From contig CALCEA010000105.1 of assembly GCA_937900675.1 (NCBI GenBank), forward strand, positions 1 to 9,435: 9,435 nucleotides of DNA, written 5' to 3'. The notes beneath the pieces are model-generated. The model was not told the origin of the DNA, made no database searches, and was given only the letters and a program-made list of their open reading frames with translations. Of this stretch, positions 1 to 6,212 are shown piece after piece (the first letter of the stretch is position 1; the number at the start of each line of letters is the position of its first letter). The stretch comes from an uncultured Chitinophagaceae bacterium (lineage in GTDB: Bacteria > Bacteroidota > Bacteroidia > Chitinophagales > Chitinophagaceae). The position numbers and the translations under genes were made by a program.

Positions 1-398
1 AAGTAACATTAGATAAAAATGTGAAAGATAAGTGGGGATTAAACGTATTGAATATCGATTGTGAATTAAAAGACAACGAGAAAAAAATGCGTAAAGATAT
101 CTTGGCAGATGCGCAAGAGATTTTAGAAAAAGCGGGTGTTAAAGGTGTTCAAGCACATGATGGTGATGGTACTCCAGGTAGAGGTATTCATGAAATGGGT
201 ACAGCTAGAATGGGTAGAGATCCAAAGACCTCTGTATTGAATGGCAATAACCAAGTTTGGGATGCACCAAATGTATTCGTTACAGATGGAGCTTTCATGA
301 CAAGTGCTTCTTGTGTGAACCCTTCTTTAACTTATATGGCATTCACTGCGCGTGCTGCTGAATTTGCAGTAAGCGAATTGAAAAAAGGTAATTTATAA
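1..398 (+). CDS. GMC-family FAD-dependent oxidoreductase, C-terminal part (5' end outside window)
   Basis: This is the C-terminal part of a flavin-dependent alcohol or sugar dehydrogenase of the glucose-methanol-choline (GMC) family. The reading frame is open to the left edge (first full codon at base 3), so the FAD-binding half lies upstream of the window. The GMC_C signature is clear: GIHEMGTARMG, with the active-site His codon at 189-191, then DAPNVFVTDGAFM, then NPSLTYMAFTARAAE, with the paired active-site Asn codon at 318-320. His/Asn is the usual catalytic pair of GMC dehydrogenases. The next gene starts 26 bp downstream and encodes the small subunit that partners this kind of enzyme, so the likely product is the catalytic subunit of a periplasmic sugar or glycoside dehydrogenase that passes electrons to the respiratory chain. 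Family membership is secure; the substrate is unknown. Related enzymes act on gluconate or at C3 of glucosides. Confidence 0.92.
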   Translation, partial: VTLDKNVKDKWGLNVLNIDCELKDNEKKMRKDILADAQEILEKAGVKGVQAHDGDGTPGRGIHEMGTARMGRDPKTSVLNGNNQVWDAPNVFVTDGAFMTSASCVNPSLTYMAFTARAAEFAVSELKKGNL

Positions 399-424
399 TT
401 TTAAACGAATTAAATAATATTGTT

Positions 425-991
425 ATGATGAATAGAAGAGAAGCCTTATCAAGAGTTGCCATCATTATGGGTGGAACTGTTTTAGGTGCAGAAGCTTTTT
501 TATCTGGCTGTAAGACAGCTAGCACTGGAATTAGTTTTTCTGCTGCAGATATTTCTTTCTTAGACGAAGTTGCTGAAACTATTTTACCGGCAACTAATAC
601 TCCTGGAGCTAAAGAAGCTAAGGTAGGTGAGTTTATGAAAGTAATGGTAACAGATTGTTACGAAGCAAAAGATCAAACCATCTTTTTGGATGGCATCAAA
701 AAATTAGACGAAGCTTCTAAAAAAGCAAATGGTAAAACATTCATGGAGAGCGATGCAAAGCAAAGACATGAATTATTAGTGGCTTTAGATAAAGAAGCTA
801 AAGCACATCAAGCTGCTAAAAAACCCGAAGAACCTAAGCATTACTTTACGATGATGAAAGAATTGACTTTAACTGGTTTCTTTACTTCTGAAGTGGGTGC
901 TACTAAGGCTTTAAGATATGTGGCAGTACCAGGTAAGTTTGAAGGTTCTGTACCTTACACTAAAGGAGAAAAAGCTTGGGCTACATCATAA
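425..991 (+). CDS. Gluconate 2-dehydrogenase subunit 3-family protein (small subunit, Tat/lipoprotein-type signal)
   Basis: This 188-residue protein matches the gluconate 2-dehydrogenase subunit 3 family. Recognisable segments are VAETILPATNTPGAKEAKVG (about 49-68), an Arg/Leu-rich middle, MKELTLTGFFTSEVG (144-158), and a tail with VPG, VPY and KAWA (168-186). The N-terminus has a twin arginine (R4-R5) followed by a hydrophobic stretch, then a lipobox-like LSGC with Cys29, so it may be a Tat-exported lipoprotein anchored at a membrane. In the characterised gluconate dehydrogenase, this subunit carries the Tat signal and the FAD subunit is exported with it. Here it directly follows the GMC gene, as expected for such a pair. 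ATG at 425 and at 428 are both possible starts. The leader is A/T-rich with no Shine-Dalgarno, which is normal for Bacteroidota. The family call is firm; lipidation is an inference. Confidence 0.9.
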   Translation: MMNRREALSRVAIIMGGTVLGAEAFLSGCKTASTGISFSAADISFLDEVAETILPATNTPGAKEAKVGEFMKVMVTDCYEAKDQTIFLDGIKKLDEASKKANGKTFMESDAKQRHELLVALDKEAKAHQAAKKPEEPKHYFTMMKELTLTGFFTSEVGATKALRYVAVPGKFEGSVPYTKGEKAWATS

Positions 992-1008
992 TCCATTAAA
1001 TCAATTTT

Positions 1009-1866
1009 ATGCAAAATTCAAGAAGAGACTTTCTACGCAATACTGCACTTGCTGGTTTAGCATTGAGCGTTCCATTTAAAAAGGAATTATTTGCAATGGC
1101 TAATCCACAAAATGCTTTTGGTATTCAATTGTGGACAGTGAAAGAAGCTTTGGCGAAAGATCCATTAGCTGTTTTAAAACATTTGTCTGCAAGTGGCTAT
1201 CAACAAATAGAAAGTTTCGAAGGAGATAAAGGAATTTTTTGGGGCATGAAAAATACTGCTTTCAAAAAAACAATGGATGATTTAGGTATGAAGATTGTTT
1301 CTGCACATTGCGACAATACCAAAGACTTTGAACGCAAAGCTGCTGAAGCAGGTGAGATTGGAATGAAGTACTTAATTTGTCCTTACAAAGGTCCTCAAAA
1401 ATCGATTGATCAATTCAAGCGTTTTGCAGATGAGTTTAATGCATGTGGTGAGATTGCTAAGAAAAACGGCATTCGTTTTGCTTATCACAATCACGATTAT
1501 TCTTTTGTTCCAATGGACGGAGTAGTTCCTCAGGATGTAATGATGAATTTAACCAATCCGTCTACGGTGGATTTTGAAATGGATATGTATTGGACAGTTG
1601 CTGCAGGTGTTGATCCAATCGCTTATATGAAAAAATTCCCTAATCGTTTTAAATTAGTTCATGTAAAAGATTTAGTGAAATTACCTAAAGGCGAACACGA
1701 GTCTTGTGTTATTGGTAAGGGTACCATTGATTATAAAGCATTGTTACCTCAAGCTAGCAAACAAGGTGTTCAGTACTTTATTGTTGAACAAGAAGCTTAT
1801 ACAGGAACCAATGAACTTGATGCAGCTAAAGCAGATGCTGCTTATGTGAAAACATTACATTGGTAA
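1009..1866 (+). CDS. Tat-signal sugar phosphate isomerase/epimerase-like TIM-barrel protein
   Basis: This 285-residue protein belongs to the xylose isomerase-like TIM-barrel (AP_endonuc_2) superfamily, which includes IolE, hydroxypyruvate isomerase and ketose 3-epimerases. It opens with a twin-arginine motif, SRRDFLRN (4-11), then a short hydrophobic stretch to about residue 30, so export to the periplasm is likely. The mature part starts with FGIQLWTVKEAL (37-48), typical of secreted members. Likely metal-site residues are D192 in FEMDMYW, H218 in LVHVKD and E260 in FIVEQE; the fourth ligand should come from YHNHDYSF (159-166). The gene starts 17 bp after the small-subunit gene and closes the operon before a hairpin terminator. 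Exported members near GMC or Gfo/Idh/MocA enzymes are associated with keto-sugar chemistry, including isomerisation and elimination on 3-keto-glycosides. The actual reaction cannot be read from the sequence. Confidence 0.88.
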   Translation: MQNSRRDFLRNTALAGLALSVPFKKELFAMANPQNAFGIQLWTVKEALAKDPLAVLKHLSASGYQQIESFEGDKGIFWGMKNTAFKKTMDDLGMKIVSAHCDNTKDFERKAAEAGEIGMKYLICPYKGPQKSIDQFKRFADEFNACGEIAKKNGIRFAYHNHDYSFVPMDGVVPQDVMMNLTNPSTVDFEMDMYWTVAAGVDPIAYMKKFPNRFKLVHVKDLVKLPKGEHESCVIGKGTIDYKALLPQASKQGVQYFIVEQEAYTGTNELDAAKADAAYVKTLHW

Positions 1867-1872
1867 ATAAAA

Positions 1873-1900
1873 AAAAGGAGTCCCTTCGGAGACTCCTTTT
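1873..1900 (+). terminator. Intrinsic terminator after the GMC/isomerase operon
   Basis: A 10-bp stem (1873-1882 with 1891-1900) starts 6 nt after the stop codon. An inner CC/GG pairing is also possible, around loop TTC with one unpaired A at 1890. The 3' arm ends in only four T's. It carries the GAGTC/GACTC core seen again at 1912-1943 and 6171-6199. Its position and shape support termination of the + strand operon, and as a near-palindrome it may also act as a back-up for the opposing gene. Confidence 0.8.
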
Positions 1901-1911
1901 GAAATTCATTT

Positions 1912-1943
1912 AAAACTGAGTCTCCCAAAGGGGACTCAGTTTT
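1912..1943 (-). terminator. Bidirectional intrinsic terminator after the aminotransferase gene
   Basis: A strong hairpin (1912-1925 with 1930-1943) starts one base beyond the aminotransferase stop codon on the - strand. Read on the - strand it is GAGTCCCC, loop TTT, GGGAGACTC, flanked by A and T runs, with one unpaired A in the 3' arm. Read on the + strand the same site becomes a T-G wobble and is followed by seven T's (1940-1946), so it should stop transcription both ways. It is assigned to the - strand because its asymmetric core matches the other two hairpins in that orientation. Confidence 0.8.
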
Positions 1944-1944
1944 T

Positions 1945-3108
1945 TTATAACAATACTCTTTCTTTTTTTATCTCAACCAACGCATTGTACAAAGTATCTA
2001 ATTGCGCTTCGCTATTAAATGCATTCATTGAATAGCGCAAATACACATCGCCATCCTGTCTCATTACGGGGATTTCAATTTTGTATTCTGTAAATAATTT
2101 TCTTTGTAATTGTTCTGGCTCTTTTGTTTTTATAGGAATGCTAACCATTTGTCCAATCCATTCTGATGTTAATGGACTAATTGGAGAGGTTCCTAATAGT
2201 TCATAAAATCTGGGGGCATTTTTTAATACCAATTCGTGGCATGCTTTTGCTACATTTTTCCAATCATGCTTTTCCATAAAGGAAATACAATCTTCTACAC
2301 ATAAAAATGCAGAAAAGTCTCTGGTACCAATCATTTGATGATAGTCCAAGAAATTAGAATGAGAGGGTTTCAATGCTTTATATCCCCAGCTTACCACTAA
2401 TGGATCGCATAGATGCTGTACTTTTTTATTTGCATATAAAAAGCTACAACCTTTTGGAGCCATCATCCATTTATGACATGCACCTGTATAAAAATCGGCT
2501 TGTAATTCATCTAAATTTACTTCTACTTGCGCAGGGCCATGTGCGCCATCCACAAAACTGATTAATCCTTTTTCTTTAGCAATGGCGCATATTTCTTTAA
2601 CAGGAAAAATTAAAGCTGTTGCAGAAGTAATATGACTAATGAAAATTGCTTTTGTTTTAGGAGTTACTCCTTTAAAGAAATCTTCAATAAATTGTTCTTT
2701 GGAGGTAATAGGAAGGCTAATATGTTGTCTTACATATTTTGCGCCTGCTTTATTACAATAATAATCCCAGGTTCTATCACATGCTCCATATTCAATATCA
2801 GTAGCTAGAATTTCATCTCCATTTTCTAAAGGAAAATTTTTCGCCACTATATTCACAGCAAAACTTGGATTGGTTACAAATACTAAATCGTCTTTATCAG
2901 AACATTTGATAAATTTAGCCAAGGCCTCTCTTGATTTTGCTAAATATTGATATCCATCAAATGCAATAAACTGCACTGGCTCTGCTTCTAAAACCCTTTG
3001 CCACTCTTGGTATTTTTCAAAAACTGGCTTGGGTGTTGCACCAAATGATCCAAAGTTTAAGAAAGTGATTGTAGGATCTAATAAGAATTGATTTTTCAAA
3101 TCGTTCAT
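1945..3108 (-). CDS. Class V aminotransferase, isopenicillin N epimerase-like PLP enzyme
   Basis: This 387-residue, fold-type I PLP enzyme of the aminotransferase class V family is closest in pattern to the isopenicillin N epimerase-like/CefD group. It has the early FLNFGSFGATPKPV segment (16-30), VTNPSFAVN (78-86) in the cofactor phosphate region, VDGAHGPAQ (187-195) with D188 expected to bind the pyridine nitrogen, and GACHKW (209-214) with K213 as the Schiff-base lysine. GTRD lies at 261-264, and R358 in YLRYSMNAFN is placed to bind a substrate carboxylate. The Cys motif of cysteine desulfurases is absent from the C-terminal part, so it is unlikely to be a SufS/IscS enzyme. It has no signal peptide and is probably cytoplasmic. 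A terminator separates it from the upstream oxidoreductase gene, so it probably has its own promoter between 3109 and 3145. Family call is good; the substrate is unknown. No beta-lactam pathway genes are nearby. Confidence 0.88.
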   Translation of the reverse strand: MNDLKNQFLLDPTITFLNFGSFGATPKPVFEKYQEWQRVLEAEPVQFIAFDGYQYLAKSREALAKFIKCSDKDDLVFVTNPSFAVNIVAKNFPLENGDEILATDIEYGACDRTWDYYCNKAGAKYVRQHISLPITSKEQFIEDFFKGVTPKTKAIFISHITSATALIFPVKEICAIAKEKGLISFVDGAHGPAQVEVNLDELQADFYTGACHKWMMAPKGCSFLYANKKVQHLCDPLVVSWGYKALKPSHSNFLDYHQMIGTRDFSAFLCVEDCISFMEKHDWKNVAKACHELVLKNAPRFYELLGTSPISPLTSEWIGQMVSIPIKTKEPEQLQRKLFTEYKIEIPVMRQDGDVYLRYSMNAFNSEAQLDTLYNALVEIKKERVLL

Positions 3109-3144
3109 TGTTGCTGTTGATTTAATTTGATAACTTGAAGATAA

Positions 3145-3181
3145 AAAATAATCCCTCCCGAAAATCGAGAGGGATTATTTT
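3145..3181 (-). terminator. Intrinsic terminator after the Gfo/Idh/MocA gene
   Basis: A 13-bp perfect stem (3145-3157 with 3169-3181) encloses an inner CGA/TCG stem (3159-3161 with 3165-3167) around loop AAA. On the - strand it lies 20 nt after the oxidoreductase stop codon and its 3' arm runs into T's. The core is TCCCTC/GAGGGA, unlike the GAGTC/GACTC hairpins elsewhere in the window. It implies that the aminotransferase downstream is not simply co-transcribed with the oxidoreductase. Confidence 0.82.
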
Positions 3182-3201
3182 ATTGTTATGGTATAGTTGT
3201 A

Positions 3202-4656
3202 TTATACTCCTAATGACCAACCATCTCTGTAAGTTCTCTTCACAAATTGGTTTGCTGGATCAAAATTGGTAATCTTCATATTTGGTCCATCCCATAATAA
3301 TTGGATATTTCTACCAGGGTAGGTAGTTAATCCTTTCTTATCAGTGCCTTTATAGTCAAAGCTTCTAATTGCTAAATTACCCATCAATACAGATTCTGTT
3401 AATGGACCTGCAATATCAAAGTGTGAACTTAACATTTTATGCTCCTTGCTTCCTGGGCCTGCTATACAAGCTTCTACCCATGCAGCATAGTGTCCTTCTG
3501 CGCCACCTTTAACGCGCTCAATTGTTTGAGGCACTTTAGTAGTTGCAGTTAAATTAGTAGGTAATAATTGTGGGTTTACACCATAAGTACCAGCCATCAT
3601 TTTTCCTTTAGTTCCTTCGAAGATTACACCATTGCCACCATCACCCATTACTTCGTTTGGTCCTAATTCTGCTGGTCTTTCTGGTTGAATACCACCATCC
3701 ATCCAATGCAATTTCACATCTGGTTTTCCATTTTGACCTTTGAAAGTTAAAATGATATGTGATGCTGCTGGCGGACTATCTGGTGAGTAAACTCTTTGCC
3801 ATGGTGCAGTGTATCTTGTTGCTACGCTACATTCTGCAGCTACTGGATATCCTAATCCTAATACTGCAAATGCTGGTGCCATAATATGACAAGCCATATC
3901 TCCCAAAGCGCCGGTACCGTAATCCCACCAGCCTCTCCAGTTAAATGGTAATAATCCTTCGAAATAATCTTTTTGTGGCGCAGTACCTAACCATAAGTTA
4001 AAATCTAATTCTGCAGGAATTGCAGAAGAAGTAGTTGGTCTAACAACACCTTGTGGCCATACTGGTCTATCTGTATAACAATAAATAGTATGTACATCTC
4101 CGATTAATCCAGCAGAATACCAATCTTGTAACATACGAACGCCATCTCCTGATGAACCTTGGTTACCCATTTGTGTAACTAAATTATTGGCTTTAGCTAC
4201 TTGCGTCATCATTCTTGCTTCGTAAATATCATGTGCCATTGGCTTTTGCACATATACATGCTTCTTTAACTGCATAGCAGCCATTGCTTGCACACCGTGC
4301 ATATGATCTGGTGTAGATACAGAAACAGCATCAATATGCATGTGTTCTTTATCTAACATCTCGCGATAATCTTTATAGTATTTTGCTTTTGGATAGCGTT
4401 TTCTACTCGTAACTGATTGACGATCGTCTACATCACATAAGAAAGCGATGTCCGCTTTTCCACTTTGATAGAATGACCATAAGTCACCCTCTCCTTTACC
4501 ACCTGCACCAATACCTGCAATTTGCAATTTGTCACTAGGTGCAGTAAATCCTTTACCACCTAATACGTGTCTTGGCAAGATATAAAACCCGCCCATCGCC
4601 AATGAGGCATTTCTAATAAAATCTCTTCTAGAGTTTTCTGATTTTCTCTTAGACAT
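3202..4656 (-). CDS. Tat-signal Gfo/Idh/MocA family NAD(P)-dependent oxidoreductase
   Basis: This 484-residue secreted-type Gfo/Idh/MocA protein starts with a twin-arginine signal, SRRDFIRNASLAMGG (9-23). The Rossmann domain follows: LQIAGIGAGGKG (44-55) is the dinucleotide-binding loop and FLCDVDDR (72-79) ends the second strand. STPDHMH (114-120) and VQKP (136-139, with the family's catalytic Lys138) come next. The C-terminal half has WWDYGTGALGDMACHIMAP (243-261), the usual substrate-domain signature of exported members, with D253 and H257 as likely active-site residues. These proteins often hold NAD(H) tightly and oxidise or hydrolyse glycosides by transient oxidation at C3. The operon of the GMC pair and the isomerase-like protein lies about 1.3 kb away on the other strand, which suggests a shared sugar-oxidation theme. 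Family and export calls are firm; the substrate and whether it works with the + strand operon are inferred. Confidence 0.92.
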   Translation of the reverse strand: MSKRKSENSRRDFIRNASLAMGGFYILPRHVLGGKGFTAPSDKLQIAGIGAGGKGEGDLWSFYQSGKADIAFLCDVDDRQSVTSRKRYPKAKYYKDYREMLDKEHMHIDAVSVSTPDHMHGVQAMAAMQLKKHVYVQKPMAHDIYEARMMTQVAKANNLVTQMGNQGSSGDGVRMLQDWYSAGLIGDVHTIYCYTDRPVWPQGVVRPTTSSAIPAELDFNLWLGTAPQKDYFEGLLPFNWRGWWDYGTGALGDMACHIMAPAFAVLGLGYPVAAECSVATRYTAPWQRVYSPDSPPAASHIILTFKGQNGKPDVKLHWMDGGIQPERPAELGPNEVMGDGGNGVIFEGTKGKMMAGTYGVNPQLLPTNLTATTKVPQTIERVKGGAEGHYAAWVEACIAGPGSKEHKMLSSHFDIAGPLTESVLMGNLAIRSFDYKGTDKKGLTTYPGRNIQLLWDGPNMKITNFDPANQFVKRTYRDGWSLGV

Positions 4657-4662
4657 AGCAAT

Positions 4663-4691
4663 TCGTTAAAATGTGAATAATCGTTAAAATG
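4663..4691 (-). repeat. 11-bp direct repeat in the leader of the Gfo/Idh/MocA gene
   Basis: TCGTTAAAATG occurs at 4663-4673 and again at 4681-4691, 18 bp apart start to start. Both copies lie within 35 bp upstream of the oxidoreductase start codon; in gene sense each reads CATTTTAACGA. Tandem copies at such a position could be a regulator-binding site or a small duplication. The rest of this 149-bp divergent gap (4657-4805) must hold the promoters of both flanking genes, but I find no convincing Bacteroidota-type promoter in it. The repeat is real; its function is unknown. Confidence 0.4.
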
Positions 4692-4805
4692 ACTAGGTTA
4701 AATTATGTAAAAAATGGCAATTTGGCCAATTATTTTTATGAATGAACCATTCTATCCTCCCTTTCGTTATAATAGAGTAAATTGCTATACTATAAAAGCC
4801 ATGAT

Positions 4806-6173
4806 ATGTTAACTAAATTAGAGGGATTAAAGCATTATTTTCAGTCTGGGGCTACCCAAAGCTATGCGTTTAGATTGCTTCAATTGAAACGTTTAAAGCA
4901 AATAGTTTTAGAGCACGAAAAGGATTTATACCAGGCTTTACATACCGATTTAAAGAAGTCAGATGAAGAATCTTGGGCTACTGAGATTGGCTTTTTCTTA
5001 AATGAACTGAATTATACCATTGACCATTTGAAAGAGTGGATGCAACCCAATTCGGTTCCTACTAATTTATTAAACCAGCCTTCTAGTTGTTATACCGTTA
5101 GAGAACCCTTAGGTGTGGTTTGTATTATAGCTCCATGGAATTATCCTTTCCAGTTATTGCTTACTCCCATGATTGGTGCCATTGCTGGAGGCAATTGTGT
5201 GGTGTTAAAGCCTAGTGAATTTGCGCCAGCTACCGCTGCTGTGATGGCTAAAATTTGTAAAGCTTTGTTTCCGGAAAATTATGTTTTATATGTTGAAGGA
5301 GAGGGAGCGCAAGTCTTACCTGCCATGTTTAGCAATTTTAGATTTGACCATATTTTTTATACAGGTAGTACCACAGTGGGTAGAATTATTTACCAACAAG
5401 CTGCTGATAAATTAGTGCCTGTTACGCTAGAGTTAGGTGGTAAGAGCCCAGCTTTAATTGCGGTGGATGCTAATATGCGTGTGTCTGCAAGAAGAATTGC
5501 CAATTCAAAATTTTCTAATGCTGGTCAAATGTGTGTAGCGCCCGATTATGTGTTGGTGCCTACTGCTTTTAAAGATACTTTAATTGAAGAGTTAATTAAA
5601 GCCATTGAACAATTTTATGGGGTGAATACAGAATCGTCAAATGGTTATGGAAAAATTATTAATGAAAAACAATGGCATAGATTAGTGAGTTATTTTGGAG
5701 ATGGCACTATTGTATATGGTGGTAAATCCAATGCTGCTAGTTTACATATTGAACCAACATTAATGACGAATGTTTCCGTGGAGAGTCATCTTATGAAGGA
5801 TGAAATTTTTGGACCTATACTTCCAATCTTAACTTATGATAGTAATGAAGAAGCTTTATCTATTATCAGAAGAAATCCTAATCCATTAGCATTTTATGTA
5901 TTCACTAATGATAACGCCACAGAGCAATATTGGTTAACCAATGTTCCTTCTGGTGGAGCTTGTGTTAACAATACTAGTTGGCATTTAACCAATCACGCAC
6001 TTCCTTTTGGTGGCCGTGGTTTCAGCGGTATGGGTGGATATCATGGCAAATTAAGTTTTGATACTTTCACACATTTAAAATCTGTGATGAAAACACCTAC
6101 ATGGATTGATCCGGATTTAAAATATCCTCCTTACAAGGGCAAGGGTTGGTTGTTGAAGAAATTGATAGGATAA
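4806..6173 (+). CDS. Aldehyde dehydrogenase, class 3 (ALDH3)-type
   Basis: This 455-residue NAD(P)-dependent aldehyde dehydrogenase oxidises aldehydes to carboxylic acids. In numbering from ATG 4806, key residues are N112 in APWNYPF, K135 in VLKPSE (cofactor), FYTGST (184-189), E209 in TLELGGKSP (general base), C243 in NAGQMCVAPDY (nucleophile) and E333 in EIFGP. The C-terminal LPFGGRGFSGMGGYHG segment is typical of class 3 enzymes. The frame extends back to a TTG at 4782, but the extra eight residues resemble no family sequence. From ATG 4806, C243, E209 and E333 fall at the numbers I recall for mammalian class 3 enzymes, so ATG is the better start. Class 3 enzymes favour medium- and long-chain fatty and aromatic aldehydes. 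No membrane anchor or signal is visible. A terminator overlaps the stop codon, with the peroxidase gene 39 bp downstream. Confidence 0.93.
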   Translation: MLTKLEGLKHYFQSGATQSYAFRLLQLKRLKQIVLEHEKDLYQALHTDLKKSDEESWATEIGFFLNELNYTIDHLKEWMQPNSVPTNLLNQPSSCYTVREPLGVVCIIAPWNYPFQLLLTPMIGAIAGGNCVVLKPSEFAPATAAVMAKICKALFPENYVLYVEGEGAQVLPAMFSNFRFDHIFYTGSTTVGRIIYQQAADKLVPVTLELGGKSPALIAVDANMRVSARRIANSKFSNAGQMCVAPDYVLVPTAFKDTLIEELIKAIEQFYGVNTESSNGYGKIINEKQWHRLVSYFGDGTIVYGGKSNAASLHIEPTLMTNVSVESHLMKDEIFGPILPILTYDSNEEALSIIRRNPNPLAFYVFTNDNATEQYWLTNVPSGGACVNNTSWHLTNHALPFGGRGFSGMGGYHGKLSFDTFTHLKSVMKTPTWIDPDLKYPPYKGKGWLLKKLIG

Positions 6174-6199
6174 AAGAGTCCATAAAGGAGACTCTTTTA
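6171..6199 (+). terminator. Intrinsic terminator overlapping the aldehyde dehydrogenase stop codon
   Basis: A 10-bp stem (6171-6180 with 6190-6199) begins at the TAA stop codon itself, so the stop forms the base of the hairpin. The core is GAGTCC, loop ATAAA, GGAGACTC, with an unpaired A as in the other two GAGTC hairpins. The tail has only four T's. It lies in the 39-bp gap before the peroxidase gene, so read-through to that gene is possible but probably reduced. Confidence 0.72.
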
Positions 6200-6212
6200 G
6201 AAATAATATTAT

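Noticed and set aside
343..525. Small - strand open frame over the GMC/small-subunit junction
   Set aside because: It covers two well-supported + strand genes and has no family features.
2373..2561. Small + strand open frame inside the aminotransferase gene
   Set aside because: It is antisense to the conserved PLP region and has no independent support.
1945..3108. Cysteine desulfurase (SufS/IscS) for the class V aminotransferase
   Set aside because: The C-terminal catalytic Cys motif is missing and the early and late motifs fit the isopenicillin N epimerase-like group better.
3109..3145. TATCTTCA-like promoter element for the aminotransferase (- strand)
   Set aside because: Two mismatches to the consensus and it sits against the terminator U-tract. 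A promoter is expected here but I cannot point to it.
4722..4729. Palindrome TTGGCCAA in the divergent gap
   Set aside because: Only 8 bp, with a mismatch just outside it; no second copy and no sensible placement relative to a promoter.
4768..4773. Perfect TATAAT upstream of the aldehyde dehydrogenase gene
   Set aside because: No matching -35 element lies about 17 bp upstream, and Bacteroidota use a different consensus. In AT-rich DNA this is easily chance.
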